In this document: piece after piece, positions 1 to 6,805 of the stretch
How the letters are laid out: every line of letters begins with the position of its first letter
How positions within the stretch are numbered: the first letter of the stretch is position 1
DNA from: an uncultured Coriobacteriia bacterium
Lineage (GTDB): Bacteria; Actinomycetota; Coriobacteriia; Coriobacteriales; QAMH01
Assembly: GCA_902478425.1 (NCBI GenBank)
Contig: CABSKV010000042.1
Span: 1 to 12,489 of the forward strand
Direction of reading: 5' to 3'
DNA: 12,489 nt
Translations under genes and position numbers: made by a program
Notes under the pieces: model-generated
What the model was told of the DNA's origin: nothing
Seen by the model: only the letters and a program-made list of their open reading frames with translations
Database searches by the model: none

Positions 1-437
1 AGATCGCGATGACCTACGGCTACGTCTGCGTCGCGCAGGTCGCCATCGGCGCCAACCCTGCCCAGACGCTCAAGGCCATCAACGAGGCCGAAGCCTACGA
101 CGGCCCCTCGCTCATCATCGGCTACAGCCCCTGCGAGATGCATTCCATCAAGGGCGGCATGGCAAACTGCGGCGTCGAGATGAAGAAGGCCGTCGACTGT
201 GGCTATTGGAACCTCTTCCGCTACAACCCGGCCGCCGAGCCCGGCAAGAAGTTCACCCTCGACTCCAAGGAGCCCGCAGGCGGTTATCAGGAATTCCTCA
301 TGAACGAGGCCCGTTACAGCCGCCTGACCCGCGAGTTCCCCGAGCGCGCGACCGAACTCTTCGAGAAGAACGAAGCCGCCGCCTACGCCAACTACCAGCA
401 CCTGGTCAAGCTCAAGGAGATGTACGACGGGGAGTAA
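1..437 (+). CDS. nifJ: Pyruvate:ferredoxin (flavodoxin) oxidoreductase, C-terminal fragment
   Basis: This is the 3' end of a gene that enters from the left edge; the reading frame is already open at base 3, so the ATG at 9 is internal. PFOR oxidises pyruvate with CoA to acetyl-CoA and CO2 and passes electrons to ferredoxin or flavodoxin in anaerobic cytoplasm, using thiamine diphosphate and [4Fe-4S] clusters. The visible 144 residues match the end of the TPP-binding and C-terminal region: MTYGYVCVAQVAIGA near the start, then AEAYDGPSLIIGYSPCEMH with the conserved cysteine that in known PFORs is a ligand of the proximal cluster, then the WNLFRYNP and RYSRLTREFPERA segments typical of the long single-chain enzyme. 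The gene ends with TAA and is followed 26 bases later by a strong hairpin. Family assignment is firm; the name nifJ is the usual one for this homodimeric form and does not imply nitrogen fixation. Promoter and N-terminal domains lie outside the window. Confidence 0.93.
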   Translation, partial: IAMTYGYVCVAQVAIGANPAQTLKAINEAEAYDGPSLIIGYSPCEMHSIKGGMANCGVEMKKAVDCGYWNLFRYNPAAEPGKKFTLDSKEPAGGYQEFLMNEARYSRLTREFPERATELFEKNEAAAYANYQHLVKLKEMYDGE

Positions 438-463
438 GATCTCTGCATCATAGATGCCTTTAG

Positions 464-493
464 CGAGGGCCCTGGCATTTGCCGGGGCCCTCG
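464..493 (+). terminator. Stem-loop after the PFOR gene
   Basis: A 13-bp stem (464-476 with 481-493, one G-T wobble) closes a 4-base ATTT loop. It starts 26 bases after the PFOR stop codon. The stem is very GC-rich (CGAGGGCCC on one side). It is not followed by a clear T-run (TCGTTCG follows), so it is a terminator-like hairpin rather than a textbook intrinsic terminator. Confidence 0.7.
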
Positions 494-503
494 TTCGCAC
501 AGA

Positions 504-590
504 CCAGACAATGGTCGCCGGGGCACTTTTGTCTGGTTTGAGACATTTCTCAGAAAACCAGACAAAAGTGCCCCGGCGACCATTGTCTGT
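504..590. repeat. Large perfect palindrome in a convergent gap
   Basis: Bases 505-539 are the exact reverse complement of 555-589 (35 bp), with a short inner stem 540-543/548-551 (GAGA/TCTC) in the spacer. Each arm is itself bounded by short inverted ends: CCAGACAA (504-511) with TTGTCTGG (529-536), and CCAGACAA (558-565) with TTGTCTGT (583-590). The whole therefore looks like two 33-bp units placed head to head. It lies between the converging PFOR and MATE genes. It could be a bidirectional terminator, or a REP/MITE-like dispersed element; copy number elsewhere in the genome cannot be seen from here. No protein or transposase is encoded in it. Confidence 0.85.
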
Positions 591-604
591 TACGGGTAGC
601 CTCG

Positions 605-2092
605 CTAGGCTGACAAGCCCTTTGCCTCGGCCTGCGCGATGCGGCGATGCTGCTTGCGAATCTCGATGACGAGGAGAAGCGCCGAGAGCAGGACCGAAAG
701 ACCATCGGCAATCGGGAACGAGAAGCAGTAGCCCATGAGCGGCGTCATGCCCGGGAAGAGGCTCGGGATGAGCGTCGGGGTGATGAGGAACGCGGGAAGC
801 AGGAAGATGAGCTGACGGGTAAGCGAGAGAAACGCCGACTTGAGCGGCTGACCCGTGGCCTGGAAGTAATTCGAGCTGATGACCTGGACGGATATGAGGG
901 GGATGAGCGCCGTCTGTACGATGAGCGCCCATACCGCGAAGCTCATGAGCGAAGGCTCGACACCAAACACCGAGATGATCTGCTCGGGGAAAACGTGGAT
1001 GAGGATGAAGAACGCCGTCAGAATCGCCGTTGCCGCTCCCAGGGCAACGTAGAGCGTCCTGAGCACGCGCCGGTACTTGCGCGCTCCGGTGTTGAAACCG
1101 AGTATGGGCTGCGCGGCAATCGCGATGCCGACGGCCGGGAAGAAGACGACGCCCGTGATCTTCGAGACAACGCCGATGCTCGCGAGCGCCCCGTCGACGC
1201 CGATGGGATCGGCCGCACCGAGCGAGGCGAGCAGCATGTTGCTGATGACCTGCGTCACGGCCATCGCCGCCTGCAAGCCGAAGGGTGCCAGGCCCAGCTC
1301 GATGAGGCGTCTGCAAATCTTGGGGTCTATTGCGAGATTGCGCAGATGGAGCTTGAAGGGCGCCGATGAGCGAGGCGAGACGAAATACCACAGCACGATG
1401 ATCGCCGTGACGGCCTGGCCGATGATGGTCGCGCTCGCCGAGCCCGCCACTCCCCAACCGAGTACGAGCACAAAGACGTAGTTCAGGACGACGCAGACGA
1501 CCGTTCCCACGACCGTCGTCCACAGCGCCAGGTTGGGAGCGCCCGCCGTACGGATGAAGTTGTTCACGCCAAAGCTGATGTTACAGATCATCATGCCGTA
1601 GATGATGATCTGAATGAAGGTGCGCGCATACGGAAGCGTAACGTCGGTCGCGCCCACGAGGATGAGGAGCGGGTCGATCCAGAACGTCGCATAGATGGCC
1701 GCGGCGATTGAGACGATGATCATGACCGTCACGGAATTGCCAAGCGCGCGCTCGGCATCATCTTTTCGTCCTTCGCCAAGCAAGATGGCCGCGAGCGAAT
1801 TGCCGCCGTTACCGGCGAGAATCGCGAACGCGTTGACGATGGTCATGATGGGAAACGCGACCTGCGTTGCGGCAAGGCCGATCTCGCCCATGGCCTGCCC
1901 GAGGAAGATCGAGTCGATGACGTTGTAGAGCGAATTGAGGACGACGGCTGCGACGGCGGGAATGGAGAACTCGAGCATGAGCTTGCCAATGGGCGCCGTG
2001 CCCATGCGCGTTACCTTGTCCTCCCCTTTCTCCTCGCGCTTCTCGAGCTTTGCCTGCTCGGGCTTAGGGGTCTCTGCGTTATGTTCGTCCAT
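605..2092 (-). CDS. MATE family efflux transporter
   Basis: A 495-residue polytopic membrane protein of the multidrug and toxic compound extrusion family, which exports cationic drugs or metabolites using a Na+ or H+ gradient. Length fits the family, and about 12 hydrophobic segments run from residue 38 to 478 in two homologous halves. The start of the first half (GKLMLEFSIPAVAAVVLNS, then NVIDSIFLGQ and a GGNSLAAILLGEG loop near 95-108) resembles the MepA/DinF-like branch. The second half repeats the pattern around 262-340 (GLAPFGLQ, AIAAQPILGFNTGA). The first 30 residues are highly charged, and there is no good ribosome site before the ATG at 2092; an internal ATG at residue 30 (2005) follows a GGGGAGG at rather long spacing, so the start is uncertain. 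The gene is monocistronic, facing PFOR tail to tail and the glycosyltransferase head to head. Substrate cannot be told. Confidence 0.9.
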   Translation of the reverse strand: MDEHNAETPKPEQAKLEKREEKGEDKVTRMGTAPIGKLMLEFSIPAVAAVVLNSLYNVIDSIFLGQAMGEIGLAATQVAFPIMTIVNAFAILAGNGGNSLAAILLGEGRKDDAERALGNSVTVMIIVSIAAAIYATFWIDPLLILVGATDVTLPYARTFIQIIIYGMMICNISFGVNNFIRTAGAPNLALWTTVVGTVVCVVLNYVFVLVLGWGVAGSASATIIGQAVTAIIVLWYFVSPRSSAPFKLHLRNLAIDPKICRRLIELGLAPFGLQAAMAVTQVISNMLLASLGAADPIGVDGALASIGVVSKITGVVFFPAVGIAIAAQPILGFNTGARKYRRVLRTLYVALGAATAILTAFFILIHVFPEQIISVFGVEPSLMSFAVWALIVQTALIPLISVQVISSNYFQATGQPLKSAFLSLTRQLIFLLPAFLITPTLIPSLFPGMTPLMGYCFSFPIADGLSVLLSALLLVIEIRKQHRRIAQAEAKGLSA

Positions 2093-2141
2093 GTGAGATG
2101 AAACCGTATCTGAATGTTCTCGTTATCGTATAGCAGTAGAG

Positions 2142-2170
2142 AGCATAACACGCCTTGCACCCATTGATAA
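2142..2170 (-). promoter_or_regulatory. Candidate promoter for the MATE gene
   Basis: On the minus strand a TTATCA (2165-2170) and a TATGCT (2142-2147) are separated by 17 bases, each matching 4 of 6 positions of the sigma-70/sigma-A consensus. It lies about 50 bases upstream of the ATG at 2092. The match is moderate and other hexamers in this AT-richer gap are possible. Confidence 0.35.
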
Positions 2171-2203
2171 GCCCATGTCAGCCCTATCGTGCACATCAAA
2201 TCG

Positions 2204-2209
2204 TATAAT
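2204..2209 (+). promoter_or_regulatory. Perfect -10 box before the glycosyltransferase gene
   Basis: TATAAT at 2204-2209 sits 34 bases before the ATG at 2244, leaving a leader of roughly 28 bases with a ribosome site. No good -35 hexamer lies 16-18 bases upstream. A 7-bp inverted repeat, CATGTCA (2174-2180) and TGACATG (2217-2223), brackets the box. That could be an operator pair, but 7-bp pairs arise easily by chance. Confidence 0.4.
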
Positions 2210-2243
2210 TAGTGGTTGACATGCGAATAGAGAGGCCTGCGTC

Positions 2244-3425
2244 ATGCGCATCTTACTCATGAACCATTTTCCGCTCCAGGGCTCGGGCAGTGGCGTCTAC
2301 ACCGTCAACATCGCCCGTGCGCTCGTTCGCAAAGGTCACGAGGTCTGCATCATCATGCCCGAAAACGAGGAGCTCGCCGAGCTCGAGACGAACGGCGTGC
2401 GCCTACACCCTGTCTACTTCGATTCCTGCGTCGATGAGGCACTTGACTTCGACTTTCCATGCTTCACCACCCATCCGCGCAGCGTCACGACCTTCTACGA
2501 GCTCGATGACACGCAGATGGCTGCCTACGAGGCTGCATTCCGCGCTGCCATCGAAGACGAAATCGCCTCCTTCGATCCCGATGTCATCCACTGCGGACAT
2601 ATCTGGGTCCAGGCAAGTTACGCCGCCGATTACGGCATTCCGCTCGTGATCACCGCACATGGCACGGACCTTATCGGCTTCGAGAAGTCAGAGCGCTTCC
2701 GTGCCGAAGCGCGAAAAGCCTTTGATGCGGCCAGCGCCGTCATCGCCATCTCGAAGGACAGCGCCGCGCTCGTGGAGAAGCTCTTCGGCAACCCCGAGAA
2801 GGTGCACCTCATACAGAACGGCTATGACCCCACGATGTTCTACCCGGAAGCCTGCAGCGTGCGCGAGGTGCTCGACCACTTCGACATCGGGGGCGATTAC
2901 GACAGCATTGTGTCGTTTGCGGGCAAGTTCACGTACTTCAAGGGCATCGACATACTGCTCAACGTCGCTGCGCTCTACGAGCGCGATGGGGTCGCGACCC
3001 TGCTTGCCGGCGATGGCGAGCTCTTCGACGAAATGACTGAGCTTGCCACTCAACTCGGACTCAAGCACGTCTACTTCCTGCACAACCAGCCGCACGAGGT
3101 ACTGCGACGCCTGTACAGCTGTGCCACGGTATCGTTACTCACATCGCGCAACGAGGCGTTCGGGCTCGTCGCCATCGAAGCGCTTGCCTGCGGTGCTCCC
3201 GTCATCGCGAGCGACGAAGGCGGCCCCCTCGACATCATCACGCCACAGGTGGGCTTGCTCTTCCAGACCGAGAATCCCGAGGACCTCGCACGCGAGGTGC
3301 AACTCGTGCTCGACGACGAGATCAGCTTCGACCGCAACGAAGTCGCCGCCTATGCGCGCGAGAAGTACTCGCAGGACGTCTCCATCGGAGCGCTCATCGC
3401 GCTCTACGAGGAAGCAATCGCATAG
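2244..3425 (+). CDS. GT4-type (GT-B fold) glycosyltransferase
   Basis: A 393-residue cytoplasmic or membrane-associated glycosyltransferase that moves a sugar from a nucleotide donor to a lipid or glycan acceptor with retention. The N-terminal acceptor domain starts MRILLMNHFP, followed by the GSGSGVYT loop (13-20) and an HGTDL motif (139-143). The C-terminal nucleotide-sugar domain holds the GK...KG donor loop (227-234) and the EX7E signature (E304 and E312 in NEAFGLVAIEALACGAPVIAS). Length is normal for the family. The ATG at 2244 is preceded by AGAGAGG with 8-base spacing. It stands alone, with no other cell-envelope genes beside it, so the acceptor cannot be inferred; glycolipid or capsule synthesis are both possible. 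Family is certain, specificity unknown. Confidence 0.92.
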   Translation: MRILLMNHFPLQGSGSGVYTVNIARALVRKGHEVCIIMPENEELAELETNGVRLHPVYFDSCVDEALDFDFPCFTTHPRSVTTFYELDDTQMAAYEAAFRAAIEDEIASFDPDVIHCGHIWVQASYAADYGIPLVITAHGTDLIGFEKSERFRAEARKAFDAASAVIAISKDSAALVEKLFGNPEKVHLIQNGYDPTMFYPEACSVREVLDHFDIGGDYDSIVSFAGKFTYFKGIDILLNVAALYERDGVATLLAGDGELFDEMTELATQLGLKHVYFLHNQPHEVLRRLYSCATVSLLTSRNEAFGLVAIEALACGAPVIASDEGGPLDIITPQVGLLFQTENPEDLAREVQLVLDDEISFDRNEVAAYAREKYSQDVSIGALIALYEEAIA

Positions 3426-3438
3426 CGTCATGATTAAT

Positions 3439-3546
3439 AGTGCGCTTGGAAGCTGCCTCGCTCCGACGGTCGCTTCCCGACGGCCCGCTTAGCGGTCCTT
3501 ACGGCGCGCTCCCTTAGACCTCCGCTCGACAGCTCCCAAGCGCACT
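3439..3546. repeat. Long-spaced inverted repeat between convergent genes
   Basis: Bases 3439-3455 (AGTGCGCTTGGAAGCTG) pair with 3530-3546 over 17 bp with one mismatch. The 74-base interior has its own short repeats (CCGACGG at 3463-3469 and 3477-3483; CCGCTTAGCGG around 3485-3495). A small hairpin (TCACG/CGTGA, 3548-3561) follows directly. The element fills the gap between the converging glycosyltransferase and EamA genes and has no convincing ORF. It may be a dispersed palindromic repeat or a structured bidirectional transcript end. Its sequence is unlike the palindrome at 504-590. Confidence 0.75.
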
Positions 3547-3594
3547 TTCACGATAGCGTGATGCGGAGCGGGGAATGCAAAGGCGTGCAGAAGC

Positions 3595-4467
3595 TCATTC
3601 CTGCTTGCGTTTGGCGAGCAGGCTCGGGGCGACTTCGGATACGACGATTGCCGCGAAGATCATCACGAAACCGCACACCATGCGCGCGGTCAGCACTTCT
3701 GCGCCCAGGGTGACGCTAAACGCCACGCCGAAGGGTGACTCGAGCGAGAGCAGCAGCGAAGCGGTCGAAGGCGGCAGCTTCTGCTGGCCGATGTTCTGAA
3801 AGAGCAGCGCCAACGCCGTGCAGGCAATGCCAAGGTAGAGCAGGCTTGCCCAGGTCTCCCAGCCGAGCGCGCCCCAATTCGGTGGCTGCTCGAAGACGGC
3901 ACCGGAGCATAACGAGAAGATAGTGACGAAGAAAAACTGCCACATCGTCAGCACGTAGATGTCGCGATTCTGCGAGAACTTCGAGACGAAGCAGATGTGC
4001 AGGCCGTAGAAGACCGCACAACAGAGCGTGAGCAGGTCGCCGAAGCTCATCGAGAAACCCGAACCGAGGCTCACGAGCCCGATACCGACGATGCACATGA
4101 GTGCGGCGACGATGTTGAAGACATGCGGTCGGCGCTTGGATATGCCCCAGGCGAAAAACGGCACCATGACGCAGTACGTGCCCGTCAGAAACGCGTTCTT
4201 GCCCGGCGTCGTGTCCGTGATGCCGATGGTCTGCAGGTAATAGCCCATGAAGAGCAAAAATCCGAAGAGCGCGCCAAGTGCGATGTAGTCCTTGCGAAAA
4301 TAGAGCTCGCGCTTCTTGAGGTAGACGAGCGCGAGGATAAGCGTCGCCAGGCCAAAGCGCACGACGAGAATCCATGCCGGCGAAACGGCATCGGTCGTGT
4401 CCTTGACGACGACGAACGAGCTACCCCAAATCAGAGTAGCCAAGACGATGAGGAACTTGTAGAGCAT
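3595..4467 (-). CDS. EamA/DMT family transporter (putative exporter)
   Basis: About 290 residues with ten predicted membrane helices, arranged as two EamA repeats (roughly residues 5-133 and 143-279). This is the normal form of the drug/metabolite transporter superfamily, whose studied members export amino acids or other small metabolites. Typical features are IWGSSFVVVKDTTD near the N-terminus, the first-repeat PGKNAFLTGTYCVMVPFFAW segment (89-108) and the second-repeat SLLLSLESPFGVAFS segment (238-252). The ATG at 4467 forms TGATG with the stop of the upstream ATPase gene; a GTG one codon earlier (4470) is also possible. There is no separate ribosome site, so translation is probably coupled to the ABC transporter operon. 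Its place there suggests a role linked to amino acid balance, which is inference. It is the last gene of the block, followed by the 3439-3546 element. Confidence 0.88.
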   Translation of the reverse strand: MLYKFLIVLATLIWGSSFVVVKDTTDAVSPAWILVVRFGLATLILALVYLKKRELYFRKDYIALGALFGFLLFMGYYLQTIGITDTTPGKNAFLTGTYCVMVPFFAWGISKRRPHVFNIVAALMCIVGIGLVSLGSGFSMSFGDLLTLCCAVFYGLHICFVSKFSQNRDIYVLTMWQFFFVTIFSLCSGAVFEQPPNWGALGWETWASLLYLGIACTALALLFQNIGQQKLPPSTASLLLSLESPFGVAFSVTLGAEVLTARMVCGFVMIFAAIVVSEVAPSLLAKRKQE

Positions 4468-5207
4468 CACTGAATGTGACCGAGGAAGTTCTTCGTGCGC
4501 TCGTGCTTGGGATGGTTGAAGACCTCGTCGGGAGTGCCCTCCTCGACGACGACGCCACCTTCCATGAAGATGACGCGGTCTGCCACGTCCTTGGCGAACT
4601 GCATCTCGTGCGTGACGACGACCATCGTCATGCCCTCTTCGGCAAGGGAGCGCATGACGTCGAGAACGCCGCGCACGAGCTCGGGGTCAAGCGCGCTCGT
4701 CGCCTCGTCGAAGAGCATGACGTGCGGCTCCATCGCCAAAGCGCGCGCGATGGCGACACGCTGCTGCTGGCCACCGGAGAGCTGTGCCGGGAAGTAGTCC
4801 GCACGATCACCCAGGCCAACACGGTCGAGCTCGAACTGCGCGATGCGCTCGGCTTCCTCCTTGGAGCGTTTGAGCACCTTGCGTTGGGCAAGCATGACGT
4901 TCTTGAGTGCCGTGAGCTGCGGGAAGAGGTTGAATTGCTGGAACACCATGCCCACGTGCTCGCGGAGCTTGTTCACGTCGGTCTTGGGGTCTGTGATTTC
5001 CTTGCCCTCGATGAAGATGTGACCGCCCGTGGGCTTCTCGAGCAGGTTGATGCAGCGCAGCATCGTCGACTTGCCCGAACCAGACGGGCCGAGCACGACG
5101 ACGACCTCGCCCTTGGCGACCTCGATGTTGACGTCCTTCAAGACCTCGTTGTCGCCGAAGCTCTTCGAGAGGTGCTGGATCGAAATCATGGAATCATGTT
5201 CGCTCAT
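4467..5207 (-). CDS. Polar amino acid ABC transporter ATPase (GlnQ-like), importer 1
   Basis: A 246-residue cytoplasmic ATPase that drives amino acid uptake by dimerising under the permease. All motifs are intact: Walker A GPSGSGKS (40-47), Q-loop glutamine at 90, signature LSGGQ (143-147), Walker B VMLFDE (163-168), D-loop SALD (171-174) and switch histidine H200. The end HPKHERTKNFL is the usual close of GlnQ/HisP-type subunits. The ATG at 5207 overlaps the permease stop by ATGA and is preceded by GGGGAGG at about 6-base spacing, so this start is preferred over the ATG seven codons in. It ends by overlapping the EamA start. The Walker B region reads DEATS where most relatives have DEPTS, a common tolerated variant. 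Subfamily is certain, substrate is not. Confidence 0.95.
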   Translation of the reverse strand: MSEHDSMISIQHLSKSFGDNEVLKDVNIEVAKGEVVVVLGPSGSGKSTMLRCINLLEKPTGGHIFIEGKEITDPKTDVNKLREHVGMVFQQFNLFPQLTALKNVMLAQRKVLKRSKEEAERIAQFELDRVGLGDRADYFPAQLSGGQQQRVAIARALAMEPHVMLFDEATSALDPELVRGVLDVMRSLAEEGMTMVVVTHEMQFAKDVADRVIFMEGGVVVEEGTPDEVFNHPKHERTKNFLGHIQ

Positions 5208-6700
5208 CGCGTGCCTCCCCTCTCGTCATCGTCATCAAGCTGGGCATCACGAGCGACCCCTTCTTGAAGCTCGTCAAGTGCCTGGTCCATGTCCTCGGGT
5301 ACCGAACTATCGTCCAGATGGGCTTCGAGGCGCTCTTGCTCCTGAAGCTTCTCGTCGGCAGCCTCGGTACTCCCGACGATTTCCTCGCGCATCTGCGTGA
5401 GCGCGCCACGGCGATTCTTGCGGCGCTTCTTCTTGGGAGCGCCCCCGCCCGAATCGGCAAGTGCGAGGCGCTTCTCGAGGTTGCCGACGACGCGAATGAG
5501 CGGCAAGGTAACGATGAGATAGAAGCACGCGGCGACGATATAGGGCGTCATGTTACCCGTGAGCGACACGATGGAGCGCGAGTAGAGCATGAGCTCCATG
5601 ACGCCGACGGCCGCGAGCAGCGAGGTGTCCTTGTAGAGCAGGATGAATTCGCTCGTCATGGTCGGGATGACGCGGCGGATGGTCTGCGGAATGATGACGT
5701 AGAACATCGTCTGCGGGCCGGTCATGCCAAGCGAGCGTGCTGCCTCGAACTGCCCGGTGGGCACGGACTGTATGCCCGCACGGAATATCTCGCAGAGGTA
5801 GGCGCCCGAATTGACCGCGAGCACGATGATTGCGAGCACGTACTGGTTGATGTCGATGCCGAGCAGCGGCAGGCCGAAGAACGCGATGTAGATCTGCAAG
5901 AAGAGCGGGGTGCCACGCACGACGCCGGTGTACACGGCGGCGAGCACATGCAGGATGCGCGCACGTGCGATCTTCATGAACGCGGCTATGAGGCCGATGG
6001 GGATGGCCAGCGGGAAGCCGACGAGCACGAGGCCAAGCGAGATGAGCCAGCCAACCGCGACGATGGGGATGGACGAGACGATAAGCTCGGGCTGGAAGAA
6101 GAGGCGCAGGAAGGTAACCGAGTTCCAGGCCTGGACGGCAGGCTGCTCGCCGAGCCAGTTGGAGATCTTCTCGGCCGTCGAAGCGTGCGTGACCTCGATG
6201 GCGGGCGACGGCGCGAAGTCGAGGGTCTGTCCGCTAGCAAGCGTATACGTTCCGGAAAGCGTGACCTCGCCGTTCACGTTGGGCAGCGACACCTTGTACA
6301 TCTCGAGGCGCAGGCGCTGGCCAGGCTGCAGCGGCGCTGAGAAGCTCACGTCGATCGAGGCATCGCCCTTGTTCATCGTCGCCACGTTCTCGGGGCTCAG
6401 ACGGGTCGTGCCTTCGAGGACCGTCACCTTGACCGACGACTCATCGGTGATCGAGGAGCCTTCGGGAAGCTCGACGCGCACGGACGAGACCTGCTCGCCG
6501 TCACCGACGAGCGCCTCCCAGGTCACGCGCGTCGGCTCGCCGCCGAGCACGCTTCCCGTACCCGTCTCGTTGCTCTTGGCCGTGGTCACGTCGACGGACA
6601 TGGCGCCGGCGAGAAGCGGCGAGACGAAGGTCAGCACGAGCGAGAGCGCGAGTGCCGTCACGAGCGCATGCTTGAGCACGGGCTTCAGGTATGCTGCCAT
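5204..6700 (-). CDS. Amino acid ABC transporter permease with extra N-terminal extracytoplasmic domain and charged C-terminal tail
   Basis: This 498-residue protein is about twice the normal length of a HisM/GlnP-type permease. Residues 11-33 form a hydrophobic helix or signal sequence. Residues 35-200 are hydrophilic, rich in alternating beta-type segments and free of SBP motifs, and should lie outside the membrane. Residues 206-407 are the permease core, including RGTPLFLQIYIAFFGLP (262-278) and the EAA loop GQFEAARSLGMTGPQ (316-330) that contacts the ATPase. Residues 408-498 form a cytoplasmic tail with a basic patch KKKRRKNRR (423-431), then an acidic, probably helical stretch. The ATG at 6700 follows a GGGGGA ribosome site at 9-base spacing; an ATG at 6727 has none and was rejected. 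It overlaps the downstream ATPase by ATGA. As the only permease of this importer, it presumably works as a homodimer. The core is certain; the extra domains are unrecognised. Confidence 0.9.
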   Translation of the reverse strand: MAAYLKPVLKHALVTALALSLVLTFVSPLLAGAMSVDVTTAKSNETGTGSVLGGEPTRVTWEALVGDGEQVSSVRVELPEGSSITDESSVKVTVLEGTTRLSPENVATMNKGDASIDVSFSAPLQPGQRLRLEMYKVSLPNVNGEVTLSGTYTLASGQTLDFAPSPAIEVTHASTAEKISNWLGEQPAVQAWNSVTFLRLFFQPELIVSSIPIVAVGWLISLGLVLVGFPLAIPIGLIAAFMKIARARILHVLAAVYTGVVRGTPLFLQIYIAFFGLPLLGIDINQYVLAIIVLAVNSGAYLCEIFRAGIQSVPTGQFEAARSLGMTGPQTMFYVIIPQTIRRVIPTMTSEFILLYKDTSLLAAVGVMELMLYSRSIVSLTGNMTPYIVAACFYLIVTLPLIRVVGNLEKRLALADSGGGAPKKKRRKNRRGALTQMREEIVGSTEAADEKLQEQERLEAHLDDSSVPEDMDQALDELQEGVARDAQLDDDDERGGTR

Positions 6701-6734
6701 ATGAATGAATCCCCCGTAAATATGCATAAAACAG

Positions 6735-6792
6735 ATAAGGCAAGGACGAATTATACGCCCTTGCCTTATTGAAACCGAAGAGAAATTCGGTT
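6735..6792 (-). promoter_or_regulatory. Two stem-loops between binding-protein and permease genes, importer 1
   Basis: Reading on the minus strand, a 7-bp stem (6773-6779 with 6786-6792, AACCGAA/TTCGGTT) begins 13 bases after the lipoprotein stop codon. It is followed by an 11-bp perfect stem (6735-6745 with 6759-6769, ATAAGGCAAGG/CCTTGCCTTAT) around a 13-base loop. Neither is followed by a long T-run. They could act as a partial terminator or as an RNA-stabilising 3' end for the binding-protein message. The second loop contains TATAAT on the minus strand, so an internal promoter lying under a dyad is a second possibility, though no good -35 hexamer is present. Confidence 0.65.
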
Positions 6793-6805
6793 GTTCGAGA
6801 ACGGA

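Noticed and set aside
504..590. CRISPR repeat pair
   Set aside because: The copies are inverted, not direct, only two exist, and there are no spacers or cas genes.
454..669. Small frame on the plus strand across the PFOR-MATE gap
   Set aside because: It translates the hairpin and the palindrome, so its two halves are repeat products; it runs into the 3' end of the MATE gene and has no ribosome site I would trust.
2174..2223. CATGTCA/TGACATG operator around the glycosyltransferase -10 box
   Set aside because: A 7-bp inverted pair with 36 bases between is expected by chance at about this frequency in a gap this size; mentioned only with the promoter.
5264..6340. 358-codon open frame on the plus strand
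   Set aside because: Antisense to the large permease; composition is dominated by R, E, D and H, as expected for a shadow frame, with no family resemblance.
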